A model generated the notes under the pieces. That model searched no databases. It was not told the origin of the DNA and saw only the letters and a list, made by a program, of their open reading frames with translations. A DNA stretch of 9,163 nucleotides. Origin: Bacteroidota bacterium (GTDB lineage: Bacteria; Bacteroidota; Bacteroidia; J057). Location: positions 1-9,163 of the forward strand of contig RDXT01000558.1 in assembly GCA_004292985.1 (NCBI GenBank), in the 5' to 3' direction. Of the stretch, positions 1-6,289 are shown in pieces; position 1 is the first letter of the stretch; every line of letters begins with the position of its first letter. The position numbers were made by a program, and so were the translations under genes.

Positions 1-1190
1 TCATAATAGCGGTCCCGGATTTCAGATTCGCTGGCAAAACGCGCCCAGATCACTTCGCCAAAATGCGCGCCATCATAGGCATTGGCTGCCCCGCCGAGGG
101 TAAGCTGGACTTTGTTATTCGGCTGATAAGTAAGGGAATAGACAGCGCCGTAAAAATGGTTGTCGAGCCAGCGGCGGCGGATAAAGTCCGACTCGCGGAG
201 GGTATCGCCATTAACAATCAACTCAGACAAACCATAGGCCGACAGGGGATCTCCCGCGCGGTATTGCTCATAGTAACCCCGTCCGTAGGTATAGTGAAGG
301 GCCACATTGGCATTAAAGCGGTTGGATGGTTCCCAGGTATAAAACAACTGGTAGTGGTCCTGCTGGTAGTTGTCGGTTTCGTTGTCGTAGGTATAATAAT
401 TGGAGCGGCGAAGTACAGGGTCGTCGAGATAGGCCTGCGGAATGCCCCACCAGGACTGGTAGGTTTGCTCTTTACCCGAAAAAGCTACCGCTTTGAGCAG
501 GCTGTTTTTGCCATAATAGGACCCCGATACATACCAGGAACTGAGGTCGGAAGAGGCCCTGTCCACCCAGCCGTCGGAGTGAATGCGGGAGAGGCGTGCA
601 TCGAGCGAGAAGTGCTTGTGAATCAGGCCCGTACCTGCCAGTATCGTTTGCTTGTGGGTGTTAAACGAGCCATAGGTACCTGACAATTCGGCATAGGGTT
701 CGGGCGTAAGGGTCTGTGTCTGGAGGTTCAGGCTCGCCCCGAAAGCCGCTGCGCCATTGGTCGAGGTGCCCACCCCGCGCTGCACCTGGATCTGGCCCAG
801 GGTGGAGGCAAAATCGGGCATATTGACCCAGAAAACCCCATGCGACTCCGGGTCATTGAGCGGTATGCCATTGACAGTCACATTGGTACGGGTAGGGTCT
901 GTGCCCCGGATACGGATGCCCGTGTAGCCCACGCCCGCGCCTGCGTCGGAGTTGATGACCGTGCCCGGTACCTGGTTGAGCAGGAAAGGGATGTCCTGCC
1001 CGAAATTTTGCTTCTGTATCTGTGTTTTGCTGAGGTTGGTAAAGGTAGTGGCTGTTTTTTCGCTGGCCCGCGTAGCCGAAATCAGAATTTCTTCCCGCAG
1101 GGTTTTCTCCACCGTGTCGGCAGGCGTCTCCTGTGCCCATGCCACACAAGGCATCAACAGTACCCAAAGGTACATCCATACATTTTTCAT
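1..1190 (-). CDS. TonB-dependent outer-membrane receptor, probable thiamine/precursor importer (3'-truncated by window)
   Basis: This is an outer-membrane active-transport channel of the TonB-dependent receptor family; 396 residues are present and the frame stays open to the window edge, so most of the beta-barrel lies outside. The start at 1188-1190 gives a signal peptide (MKNVWMYLWVLLMPCVAWA, cut before Q20). A TonB-box-like stretch E-E-I-L-I-S-A-T-R follows directly, without the carboxypeptidase-regulatory domain of SusC-type proteins. The plug domain spans about residues 40-150, with G-I-R-I-R-G-T-D-P-T-R-T-N-V-T-V-N-G-I-P and V-Q-R-G-V-G-T-S-T-N-G-A-A-A-F-G-A motifs. Aromatic-rich strands Y-x-S-W-W-G-I-P and later mark the early barrel. 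A TPP riboswitch lies in its leader. In Bacteroidota such riboswitch-linked receptors are known as candidate thiamine importers (Omr1/OMthi type). The family is certain; the substrate is inferred only from the riboswitch. Confidence 0.93.
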   Translation of the reverse strand, partial: MKNVWMYLWVLLMPCVAWAQETPADTVEKTLREEILISATRASEKTATTFTNLSKTQIQKQNFGQDIPFLLNQVPGTVINSDAGAGVGYTGIRIRGTDPTRTNVTVNGIPLNDPESHGVFWVNMPDFASTLGQIQVQRGVGTSTNGAAAFGASLNLQTQTLTPEPYAELSGTYGSFNTHKQTILAGTGLIHKHFSLDARLSRIHSDGWVDRASSDLSSWYVSGSYYGKNSLLKAVAFSGKEQTYQSWWGIPQAYLDDPVLRRSNYYTYDNETDNYQQDHYQLFYTWEPSNRFNANVALHYTYGRGYYEQYRAGDPLSAYGLSELIVNGDTLRESDFIRRRWLDNHFYGAVYSLTYQPNNKVQLTLGGAANAYDGAHFGEVIWARFASESEIRDRYY

Positions 1191-1206
1191 GTAATTGAAA
1201 ATCAAT

Positions 1207-1258
1207 AGGTTACAAATGAAACGAAGCCAGGGGATGGCTCCCACGTGAGAAGTAACCT
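1207..1258 (-). promoter_or_regulatory. Probable expression platform of the TPP riboswitch
   Basis: Between the aptamer and the start codon there are helices that compete with the aptamer. A 7-bp hairpin GGAGCCA/TGGCTTC with loop TCCCC sits at 1223-1241. AGGTTAC (1252-1258), the 3' side of the extended P1, is also perfectly complementary to GTAACCT at 1207-1213, which ends 16 nt before the ATG. CCCCTGG (1227-1233), inside the hairpin, is perfectly complementary to CCAGGGG (1329-1335) on the 5' side of the aptamer. There is no U-run after the hairpin, which favours control of translation or RNA access over intrinsic termination. The pairings are seen in the sequence; their use as a switch is inferred. 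Confidence 0.6.
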
Positions 1259-1340
1259 GCACCTTCCTTCGCCCGCATGACCGGGATCAGGTTCAAAGGG
1301 TATGATCTCAGCCCCATACAATGGGACACCCCTGGTTTAC
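1252..1340 (-). promoter_or_regulatory. TPP (thiamine pyrophosphate) riboswitch, THI element
   Basis: Read on the minus strand, the leader carries the conserved THI-box blocks in order: GGGGTG..CCC, then GGGGCTGAGAT (CTGAGAT at 1305-1311), ATACCC, GAACCTGATC, a short CCCG/CGGG stem corresponding to P5, and GCGAAGGAAGG. These match the pyrimidine-sensing CUGAGA segment and the pyrophosphate-side ACCUGAU...GCG-AGG segment of known TPP aptamers. The closing P1 helix can be extended by GTAAACC (1334-1340) pairing with GGTTAC (1252-1257) with one bulged A. The aptamer ends about 60 nt before the receptor start codon. TPP binding is expected to lower receptor expression when thiamine is plentiful, as for other thiamine genes. 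The direction of control is inferred, not seen. Confidence 0.95.
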
Positions 1341-1350
1341 ACAACAAATA

Positions 1351-1379
1351 CAAATGTACGCAGAAAAAGTTTGAGGCAA
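1351..1379 (-). promoter_or_regulatory. Bacteroidota-type promoter for the TPP riboswitch-receptor unit
   Basis: The minus strand has TACATTTG (1351-1358), a perfect TAnnTTTG -7 element, preceded by TTG (1377-1379) with an 18-nt spacer. This fits the Bacteroidota primary sigma factor consensus and would start transcription about 6-8 nt later, just upstream of the riboswitch's P1 helix. Confidence 0.6.
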
Positions 1380-1388
1380 GGCAAAGAT

Positions 1389-1418
1389 TTGTGTCGCCGC
1401 AGGAATTGTGTACCTTCG
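1389..1418 (+). promoter_or_regulatory. Probable promoter for the RhuM/Fic-kinase pair
   Basis: TACCTTCG (1411-1418) matches the TAnnTTTG -7 consensus at five of its six fixed bases, and TTG (1389-1391, part of TTTG) lies 19 nt upstream. It lies back-to-back with the opposite-strand promoter at 1351-1379. Transcription from here would begin near 1425, which supports ATG 1450 as the start of the gene over the in-frame GTG at 1408, which lies inside the promoter spacer. Confidence 0.45.
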
Positions 1419-1449
1419 GAATAGATCAGCCCCCATATTATATGAACTC

Positions 1450-2442
1450 ATGAAACAAAACACGCAGACCCTGCTATACAACACCCCCGACGGCAGAATG
1501 TCCATAGAGGTGAATTTGCGCGAAGAGAGCGTCTGGCTGTCGCAGAAGCAGATCGGCCTGCTCTTTGAGCGGGACTACAAGACCATTTCGAAGCATATCG
1601 GAAATGTGTTTCGGGAGGGCGAGTTGGAGCGAAGCGCAACTGTCGCAAATTTTGCGACAGTTCAAATGGAAGGCGAGCGAGAGGTGGTCAGGGATATCGA
1701 ATACTACAACCTCGACGTCATCATCTCTGTCGGCTACCGCGTCAAGTCGCAGCGGGGCACCAACTTCCGGATCTGGGCCACCCAGGTACTGCGCAGGCAT
1801 CTGCTGGAAAATGCGCCGGTTTACACCCCGGAGAACGCCTGGCAGGAAAGGTATATGTACCTGTTGAAAACCATAGACATCGCTGCAACAGCCGCCGCTC
1901 ATGCCAGCCTCAGCGCCACAGAAGCTACGGGCATCATTAAGGTGCTGCACTATTATGCCTATGCACTGGAAACCCTCGACAAATATGACCACCAGCAACT
2001 CAGCATCGAGGTGCAGGAGGGAAAAGAGATAAAACCACTGCTGTACGAAGAGGCCATGCAGCTTATCCGCGAGTGGAGAACGCTGCAGGGCGGGAGCGCA
2101 CTCTTCGGCAACGAAAAAGACGCCTCATTTAAAAGCTCGCTCGAAAGCATTTATCAAACCTTTGGCGGCTCAGAACTCTATCCCAGCGTGGAGGAAAAAG
2201 CCGCCAACCTGCTCTATTTTATCGTAAAAAACCACTCTTTTTCGGATGGCAACAAGCGCATCGCGGCGGGTTTATTCGTCTATTTTCTTGACAAAAACCA
2301 TACATTGTTCCGGCCCGACGGCAGCAAACGCATCGGCGACAATGCCCTGGTAGCTATTACCATTATGACCGCCGAGAGCAAACCTGAAGAAAAAGACATC
2401 ATGGCAAAGCTGGTCGTAAACCTGATCAATGACCGAAACTGA
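1450..2442 (+). CDS. RhuM-family protein with C-terminal Fic/DOC domain
   Basis: A 330-residue cytoplasmic protein of the RhuM 'virulence' family fused to a Fic/DOC fold. The N-terminal part (about residues 15-120) has a helix-turn-helix-like stretch, W-L-S-Q-K-Q-I-G-L-L-F-E-R-D-Y-K-T-I-S-K-H-I, then the RhuM hallmark E-Y-Y-N-L-D-V-I-I-S-V-G-Y-R-V-K-S and F-R-I-W-A-T. The C-terminal part carries the Fic catalytic loop H262-S-F-S-D-G-N-K-R270, which matches HxFx(D/N)xNKR with the catalytic His and phosphate-binding residues intact. Fic domains usually AMPylate, and Doc phosphorylates, a target protein; which applies here is unknown. No separate antitoxin gene is adjacent. ATG 1450 is chosen because the upstream GTG 1408 overlaps a promoter. 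A histidine kinase starts 6 bp downstream, so the two are probably co-transcribed. The gene contains a perfect 25-bp palindrome. Confidence 0.9.
   Translation: MKQNTQTLLYNTPDGRMSIEVNLREESVWLSQKQIGLLFERDYKTISKHIGNVFREGELERSATVANFATVQMEGEREVVRDIEYYNLDVIISVGYRVKSQRGTNFRIWATQVLRRHLLENAPVYTPENAWQERYMYLLKTIDIAATAAAHASLSATEATGIIKVLHYYAYALETLDKYDHQQLSIEVQEGKEIKPLLYEEAMQLIREWRTLQGGSALFGNEKDASFKSSLESIYQTFGGSELYPSVEEKAANLLYFIVKNHSFSDGNKRIAAGLFVYFLDKNHTLFRPDGSKRIGDNALVAITIMTAESKPEEKDIMAKLVVNLINDRN
1638..1662. repeat. Perfect 25-bp palindrome inside the RhuM/Fic gene
   Basis: The 12-base arm AACTGTCGCAAA (1638-1649) and its exact reverse complement TTTGCGACAGTT (1651-1662) flank a single T. It covers codons 63-71 (A-T-V-A-N-F-A-T-V). 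It could be a binding site for a dimeric regulator, possibly the protein's own HTH-like N-terminus, or a strong RNA hairpin early in the message. The symmetry is seen; any role is inference. Confidence 0.85.
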
Positions 2443-2448
2443 CGCATT

Positions 2449-4596
2449 ATGAAAAAGGCCATCCTGATCCTTCTGCTGAGCCTGCTTGCAGGCCTGGCTT
2501 TCGCCCAGCCAGACGGGGTTTTCCGCATAGACAGCCTGCCTCCAGAGGGTATTTTACTCGATCAGGACTGGAAATGGCATGCGGGGGATGATCCGGAGTG
2601 GGCGAAACCAGATTATGATGATGCGGGCTGGGAAAGCGTTGATCCATCTAAAGACATCCATGAGTTGCCTCACCTGTTCAACGCCCAAGTCAAATGGTTG
2701 CGGCTCACTTTTGAAGTGACCAACAAATTGCCTCAGCCCTTAGGCTTATCGATTAACCAGGCTGGAGCTTCAGAAATTTACTTGAATGGCCAACTGCTCC
2801 AACGGATTGGGCACATTGATCGTGATTCCTCTAAAGTTAAAGCTGTTGACCCGCTCGAATTTCCCATCTATTTTCCCCTTGACACGATAGGGAAGTACCA
2901 TTTGGCCATTCGCTATTCTCTTCAGCCCAACATTAGCTACTCCCGTCTTTATGCTTGGACACAAAACCGTTTGTTTGCGGCAAGTCTTGTTGATCTTATG
3001 GCTGTGCAAAAGTGGCATCGCGAATTCAGGGTTTATTACACCGGTTTAGAGGTATTCAAAATTGGAGTTCTGCTTATGCTTTTTGTGCTGCATCTGTCTT
3101 TTTATTTTTATCAGAAAACAAGTAAAACCCATTTATTTTTAGCTATTTATTTTATAGGAGGCTTGGGGCAATACGTTTTTAAAATTATGGGCCAAAACCA
3201 ATTTTTGGTTGAAGACCGCTATTTTAGCCTCAACCTCTCTGCATGTTGTACCAGCCTCGGCCAATTATTTGCGCTCGCAGCATTCTACCAATTGGCGAAA
3301 GTACGATTAGATAAATACTATTTATTGGCTATCATTGCTGTTTTTACTCAGCTTGCGACTTCCACCTTAGTATATGGAATGCTATGGGGAACAATGGCAT
3401 TGATAAATGCACTATTATTAGTTATTGTGATGTTAAGGCTTACTTTTATTGGTTTAAAAAAGAAAATCGACGGTTTTTATATTTTAGGAGTTGCGGTTTT
3501 CATCAGTTCATTAGGGTTTGTAGTCATTGAGTTATTAAATCGAAATTTCCTTATCCATCCTTATGTAGTTGATTTAGTTTTCAATCTTTCTGCCCTGGCT
3601 GTTCCAGTAGGACTTTCGTTGTATATGGGCATTGAGGCCAGTGAGCGCAACAAGAGCCTCAGTGCAAAACTCATTGAAAATGAAATTCTTAAAAATCAAT
3701 CCATTGCCTCAGAGCAAGAAAAACAACAAATCCTTGCTTCTCAAAACGAAACCCTCGAACGCCAGGTAGCCGAGCGCACCGCCGCCCTCAAAGCCTCCCA
3801 ATCCCAACTCATCCAGTCCGAAAAACTCGCTTCCCTCGGCGAACTCACCGCTGGCATTGCCCACGAAATCCAGAACCCGCTGAACTTCGTCAACAACTTC
3901 GCTGAAGTCAGCGCCGAGATGATAGACGAGCTGACAGAAGAACTGGTAAAAGGTGATACATCTGAGGCTCAGGCCATTGCGCAAGACTTAAAAGACAAAA
4001 AAAAAAAAATCAACCACCACGGCCAGCGCGCTTCGGGCATTGTAAAATCCATGCTGGAGCACTCGCGCACCAGTTCCGGCACCAAAGAACCCACCAACCT
4101 CAACGCCCTCGCGGACGAGTACCTGCGCCTGGCCTATCACGGCCTCCGCGCCAAAGACAGCAGCTTTAACGCGGAGTATGAGCTGATGGCGGATCCGGAT
4201 CTACCGCTGGTAAATGTCGTTCCGCAGGATATGGGACGGGTGCTGCTGAATCTGATTAATAATGCGTTTTATGCCTGTGCTGAGAGGGCTCAACAAGGCA
4301 TCATTGGCTACCAACCTAAGGTGACGATACAAACCCGGTGGCTGAGCCATGCCGAAGCCCCGGACAAAGGGCAGATCGAAATCCGCGTCAAAGACAATGG
4401 CTCCGGTATTCCCGAAGCCATTCGCGAGAAGATTTTCCAGCCGTTTTTCACGACAAAGCCTACAGGGCAGGGCACGGGCCTGGGCCTGAGCCTGGCCTAT
4501 GACATCGTGACCAAGGGGCACGGCGGGAAGCTGGAGCTGGAAAGTGAGGAGGGAGTGGGGACAACATTTGTGATTCAATTGCCTGTGAACGGGTAG
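2449..4596 (+). CDS. Membrane sensor histidine kinase with extracellular jelly-roll-like and 7TM sensory domains
   Basis: A 715-residue sensor kinase. A signal peptide (M-K-K-A-I-L-I-L-L-L-S-L-L-A-G-L-A-F-A, then Q) leads to a periplasmic domain of about 20-195 that resembles galactose-binding-like folds (W-K-W-H-A-G-D, D-D-A-G-W, W-L-R-L-T-F, I-Y-L-N-G). About seven membrane helices follow (roughly 203-396), as in 7TMR-DISM receptors, then a coiled coil (about 396-460). The phosphoacceptor is H472 in G-I-A-H-E-I-Q-N-P-L-N-F. The ATP-binding domain has N-box N-L-I-N-N-A-F-Y-A (601-609), G1 D649-N-G-S-G, F-box F-F-T-T-K and G2 G-Q-G-T-G-L-G-L. There is no receiver domain, and no response regulator lies nearby. 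It starts 6 bp after the Fic gene. The middle third is AT-rich compared with both ends, and an A13 run lies at 3997-4009. The ligand is unknown. Confidence 0.93.
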   Translation: MKKAILILLLSLLAGLAFAQPDGVFRIDSLPPEGILLDQDWKWHAGDDPEWAKPDYDDAGWESVDPSKDIHELPHLFNAQVKWLRLTFEVTNKLPQPLGLSINQAGASEIYLNGQLLQRIGHIDRDSSKVKAVDPLEFPIYFPLDTIGKYHLAIRYSLQPNISYSRLYAWTQNRLFAASLVDLMAVQKWHREFRVYYTGLEVFKIGVLLMLFVLHLSFYFYQKTSKTHLFLAIYFIGGLGQYVFKIMGQNQFLVEDRYFSLNLSACCTSLGQLFALAAFYQLAKVRLDKYYLLAIIAVFTQLATSTLVYGMLWGTMALINALLLVIVMLRLTFIGLKKKIDGFYILGVAVFISSLGFVVIELLNRNFLIHPYVVDLVFNLSALAVPVGLSLYMGIEASERNKSLSAKLIENEILKNQSIASEQEKQQILASQNETLERQVAERTAALKASQSQLIQSEKLASLGELTAGIAHEIQNPLNFVNNFAEVSAEMIDELTEELVKGDTSEAQAIAQDLKDKKKKINHHGQRASGIVKSMLEHSRTSSGTKEPTNLNALADEYLRLAYHGLRAKDSSFNAEYELMADPDLPLVNVVPQDMGRVLLNLINNAFYACAERAQQGIIGYQPKVTIQTRWLSHAEAPDKGQIEIRVKDNGSGIPEAIREKIFQPFFTTKPTGQGTGLGLSLAYDIVTKGHGGKLELESEEGVGTTFVIQLPVNG
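3997..4009 (+). repeat. A13 homopolymer tract within the kinase coding sequence
   Basis: Thirteen consecutive A bases encode the lysines of D-K-K-K-K-I, between the phosphoacceptor helix and the I-N-H-H-G motif. Tracts of this length are prone to replication and transcription slippage; loss or gain of one A would remove the ATPase domain. The frame as given is intact. Confidence 0.9.
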
Positions 4597-4616
4597 CGGA
4601 TGTAAACGGATTGCGC

Positions 4617-5525
4617 TCACATCTCCCGTACCAACACTACCACTTCCGTTTTTCCTTTGGCGTTGCGGTAGGTTTCCCGCATCTTAATGACGCCGTAGGG
4701 CAGCACATCGAAATAGACAGAATAGGTCTCACGAGGCACGCCGGCGGGCTTGAAGGTGTTGTCGCCGATGTATTCGAGGCTGGCGCCGAATGGCATGCCG
4801 TTCCGCTGATCGCCTTTGACCCAGAGCTGGCGGTCCTGGATAAAGAGTTCCGTGCGGTTTTTGGGGTCTTTTTCGCCCACGTAGGTGCCTTCGAGCAGGC
4901 CTAGTACGGGCGGTTCGACGAGGAGTTGGGCGGCCATACCGACGTTGTACTCCACTTTTTTGCTGCCGTTGGGCAGGGTTTGCACGTCGAGGATGCGGCG
5001 TTTGGCGGTGGGGGAAGAGGCGCTTTCGTCTTCTCCGATCCAGCGGTCGCCGCTGAAGTAGAGCTGTGTCACCAGGGGCTGGTAGCCTTCGGCGCTGATC
5101 ATCAGGTGGAAGTGCGCGGGGCGGTAGCTTTTTTTGCCTACCTGGTAGGGCACCGGCAGGATCGTCTGGAAGGCGTACTGCCCTTCGCGGTCGGTGTAGG
5201 CCGTGGCCCGGTAGCGGAAATCGGCGGACTCGTTGTCATATACGCCCTCGTTATCGCAGTGCCAGAGTTCGATTTTGGCATTGGGGTAGGGGGTGCTGCA
5301 GTCGTCGTGCAGGATGCGCCCGGAGAGTTCGACCGGGGTGCCGGGTTCGCCGGGAATCACGAGGCTGCTGCGTACCGGGCTGCCGGGCCGGTAGAAGGGG
5401 CCGAGGATATCGGAGGTCGTTTCGCAGTCGCCGACATAGCGTTTGCCATCGAAAAAGACGAAGCCCGTGGCACTGACGGCAATGGCGGAGAGGGCGGTAG
5501 TTTTGAGGAAGTCTCTGCGTTGCAT
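4617..5525 (-). CDS. Tat-exported intradiol ring-cleavage dioxygenase-like protein with extra C-terminal domain
   Basis: A 302-residue protein of the intradiol dioxygenase (catechol/protocatechuate dioxygenase) fold, which opens ortho-diphenols using Fe(III). The start (MQRRDFLK) is a twin-arginine signal, with a hydrophobic stretch to about residue 25, so the protein is probably exported folded. The core (about 35-205) has L-G-P-F-Y, L-W-H-C-D-N-E-G-V-Y and Y-R-P-A-H-F-H. Likely iron ligands are Y96, Y127, H138 and H140, by alignment with protocatechuate 3,4-dioxygenase; the Y127-H138 gap is slightly short. Residues about 208-302 form an additional beta-rich segment (L-E-G-T-Y, L-F-I-Q-D-R-Q-L-W-V-K, D-N-T-F) that is not part of the usual enzyme and resembles DUF3471-type domains. 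No other aromatic-degradation genes are nearby. It converges on the kinase with a 20-bp gap and no evident terminator. The substrate is unknown. Confidence 0.88.
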   Translation of the reverse strand: MQRRDFLKTTALSAIAVSATGFVFFDGKRYVGDCETTSDILGPFYRPGSPVRSSLVIPGEPGTPVELSGRILHDDCSTPYPNAKIELWHCDNEGVYDNESADFRYRATAYTDREGQYAFQTILPVPYQVGKKSYRPAHFHLMISAEGYQPLVTQLYFSGDRWIGEDESASSPTAKRRILDVQTLPNGSKKVEYNVGMAAQLLVEPPVLGLLEGTYVGEKDPKNRTELFIQDRQLWVKGDQRNGMPFGASLEYIGDNTFKPAGVPRETYSVYFDVLPYGVIKMRETYRNAKGKTEVVVLVREM

Positions 5526-5558
5526 ATAATTGTGGGTAAAGTGGAAGCTGTTTGCTGG

Positions 5559-5572
5559 AAAATACGTATTTT
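5559..5572. promoter_or_regulatory. 14-bp palindrome in a divergent intergenic region (possible operator)
   Basis: AAAATACGTATTTT is a perfect palindrome, placed midway in the 74-bp gap between the divergent dioxygenase and Uma2 genes. A TAnnTTTG-like -7 element for the Uma2 gene (TATTTTTG, 5567-5574) overlaps its right half, though no well-spaced TTG element is present. A regulator bound here could affect both genes; this is inference only. Confidence 0.35.
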
Positions 5573-5599
5573 TGAGTTCAGAACCGTCATACGATCCTT

Positions 5600-6184
5600 A
5601 TGACTATTACCTCCCTCAGCCAACTCGATCCTAACGGTACCTACACCTACGCCGACTACCTGCGCTGGCAGTTTGAGGAGCGGGTAGAACTCTTGCGCGG
5701 TAAGATACATCAGATGTCTGCACCCAATCGCAGGCACCAGACAATAAGCAGGAAAATACAGCATTATTTATCTAATGCACTGTGGAAAAGTCCCTGCGAA
5801 CTGTATGCTGCTCCTTTTGACGTGCGGCTCACCCGCATGCGTGATGACAAAGAAGTAACTACGGTCGTCCAACCTGATCTGTGTGTCATTTGTGACCGCT
5901 CCAAACTGGATGACCGCGGCTGTAACGGTGCCCCTGATCTCATCGTCGAAATCCTCTCGCCTGGCAATAGCCGTGTGGAGAAACGCGACAAGTTTGAACT
6001 CTACCAGGAAGCAGGGGTGCTTGAATACTGGATCGTCTCACCCACAGAAAAAACCATCCAGGTCTGGAAACTGAACGAACAAGGCTACTACATTGGCCTC
6101 CCGCCTGTGGTAGAAGGTGACCTGCTCAGTACGCCCATTGTTCCGAATCTGGCGGTGAATGTGACGGAGGTCTTTGAGGATTGA
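5600..6184 (+). CDS. Uma2-family (DUF820) PD-(D/E)XK nuclease-like protein
   Basis: A 194-residue cytoplasmic protein of the Uma2/DUF820 family, which has the restriction-endonuclease-like PD-(D/E)XK fold. Family features seen are the N-terminal Y-T-Y-A-D-Y-L-R-W and E-R-V-E-L-L-R-G-K-I-H-Q-M-S-A-P stretch, H46 in R-R-H-Q-T-I-S, V-V-Q-P-D93-L-C-V-I, A-P-D-L-I-V-E117-I-L-S-P-G-N and K131-F-E-L-Y-Q-E-A-G-V-L-E-Y-W-I-V. D93, E117 and K131 are the probable metal-binding and catalytic residues. The length is typical of complete members. Such genes often occur as many scattered copies, and their biological role is poorly defined. The gene is divergent from the dioxygenase and convergent with the hydrolase. 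The start at 5600 is the first ATG after the promoter-like element and gives the usual family N-terminus. Confidence 0.9.
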   Translation: MTITSLSQLDPNGTYTYADYLRWQFEERVELLRGKIHQMSAPNRRHQTISRKIQHYLSNALWKSPCELYAAPFDVRLTRMRDDKEVTTVVQPDLCVICDRSKLDDRGCNGAPDLIVEILSPGNSRVEKRDKFELYQEAGVLEYWIVSPTEKTIQVWKLNEQGYYIGLPPVVEGDLLSTPIVPNLAVNVTEVFED

Positions 6185-6289
6185 TCCTCCTGGCTCTCGC
6201 AGGCTTATGTCCGGTGCGCGTGTTGGGGGAGTTGTGCCTCGCTTGTCAGGGCGGGCAGAACCCGCAGCAAGATCACCTGCTCCCAACAC
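6185..6289. other. Convergent gene junction with inverted repeats
   Basis: The 88-bp gap between the Uma2 and hydrolase stop codons holds a GCGGG/CCCGC hairpin with loop CAGAA (6251-6265), inside a weaker CTTG/CAAG outer stem. GTGTTGGG (6220-6227) is matched by CCCAACAC (6282-6289), the latter lying in the last codons of the hydrolase gene. These could act as a weak bidirectional terminator, but no T-run follows on either strand. Confidence 0.35.

Noticed and set aside
63..683. Plus-strand open frame opposite the TonB receptor
   Set aside because: The minus-strand receptor reads through without a stop and has plug and barrel motifs; the plus-strand product is compositionally odd.
1408..1449. 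In-frame GTG at 1408 as an earlier start for the RhuM/Fic gene
   Set aside because: It lies inside the spacer of the -33/-7 promoter pair, and the extra 14 residues do not look like the family's N-terminus; ATG 1450 fits better.
4597..4616. Terminator between the convergent kinase and dioxygenase genes
   Set aside because: The 20-bp gap contains no stem-loop or T-run.
5552..5574. TTTG ... TATTTTTG as a full promoter for the Uma2 gene
   Set aside because: The spacing from TTG to the -7 element is only 12 nt, against about 18-21 expected, so only the -7 half was kept as weak evidence.
4926..5603. Long plus-strand open frame antisense to the dioxygenase
   Set aside because: It is a shadow of a GC-rich real gene: the dioxygenase has clear catalytic motifs, while the antisense product is low-complexity (rich in G, A, V, E) with no recognisable fold.
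6220..6289. GTTGGGG ... CCCAAC inverted pair resembling integron attC core sites
   Set aside because: The order is GTT first and AAC last on both strands, the reverse of an attC site (AAC-side first, GTT-side last), and no integrase or cassette array is present.
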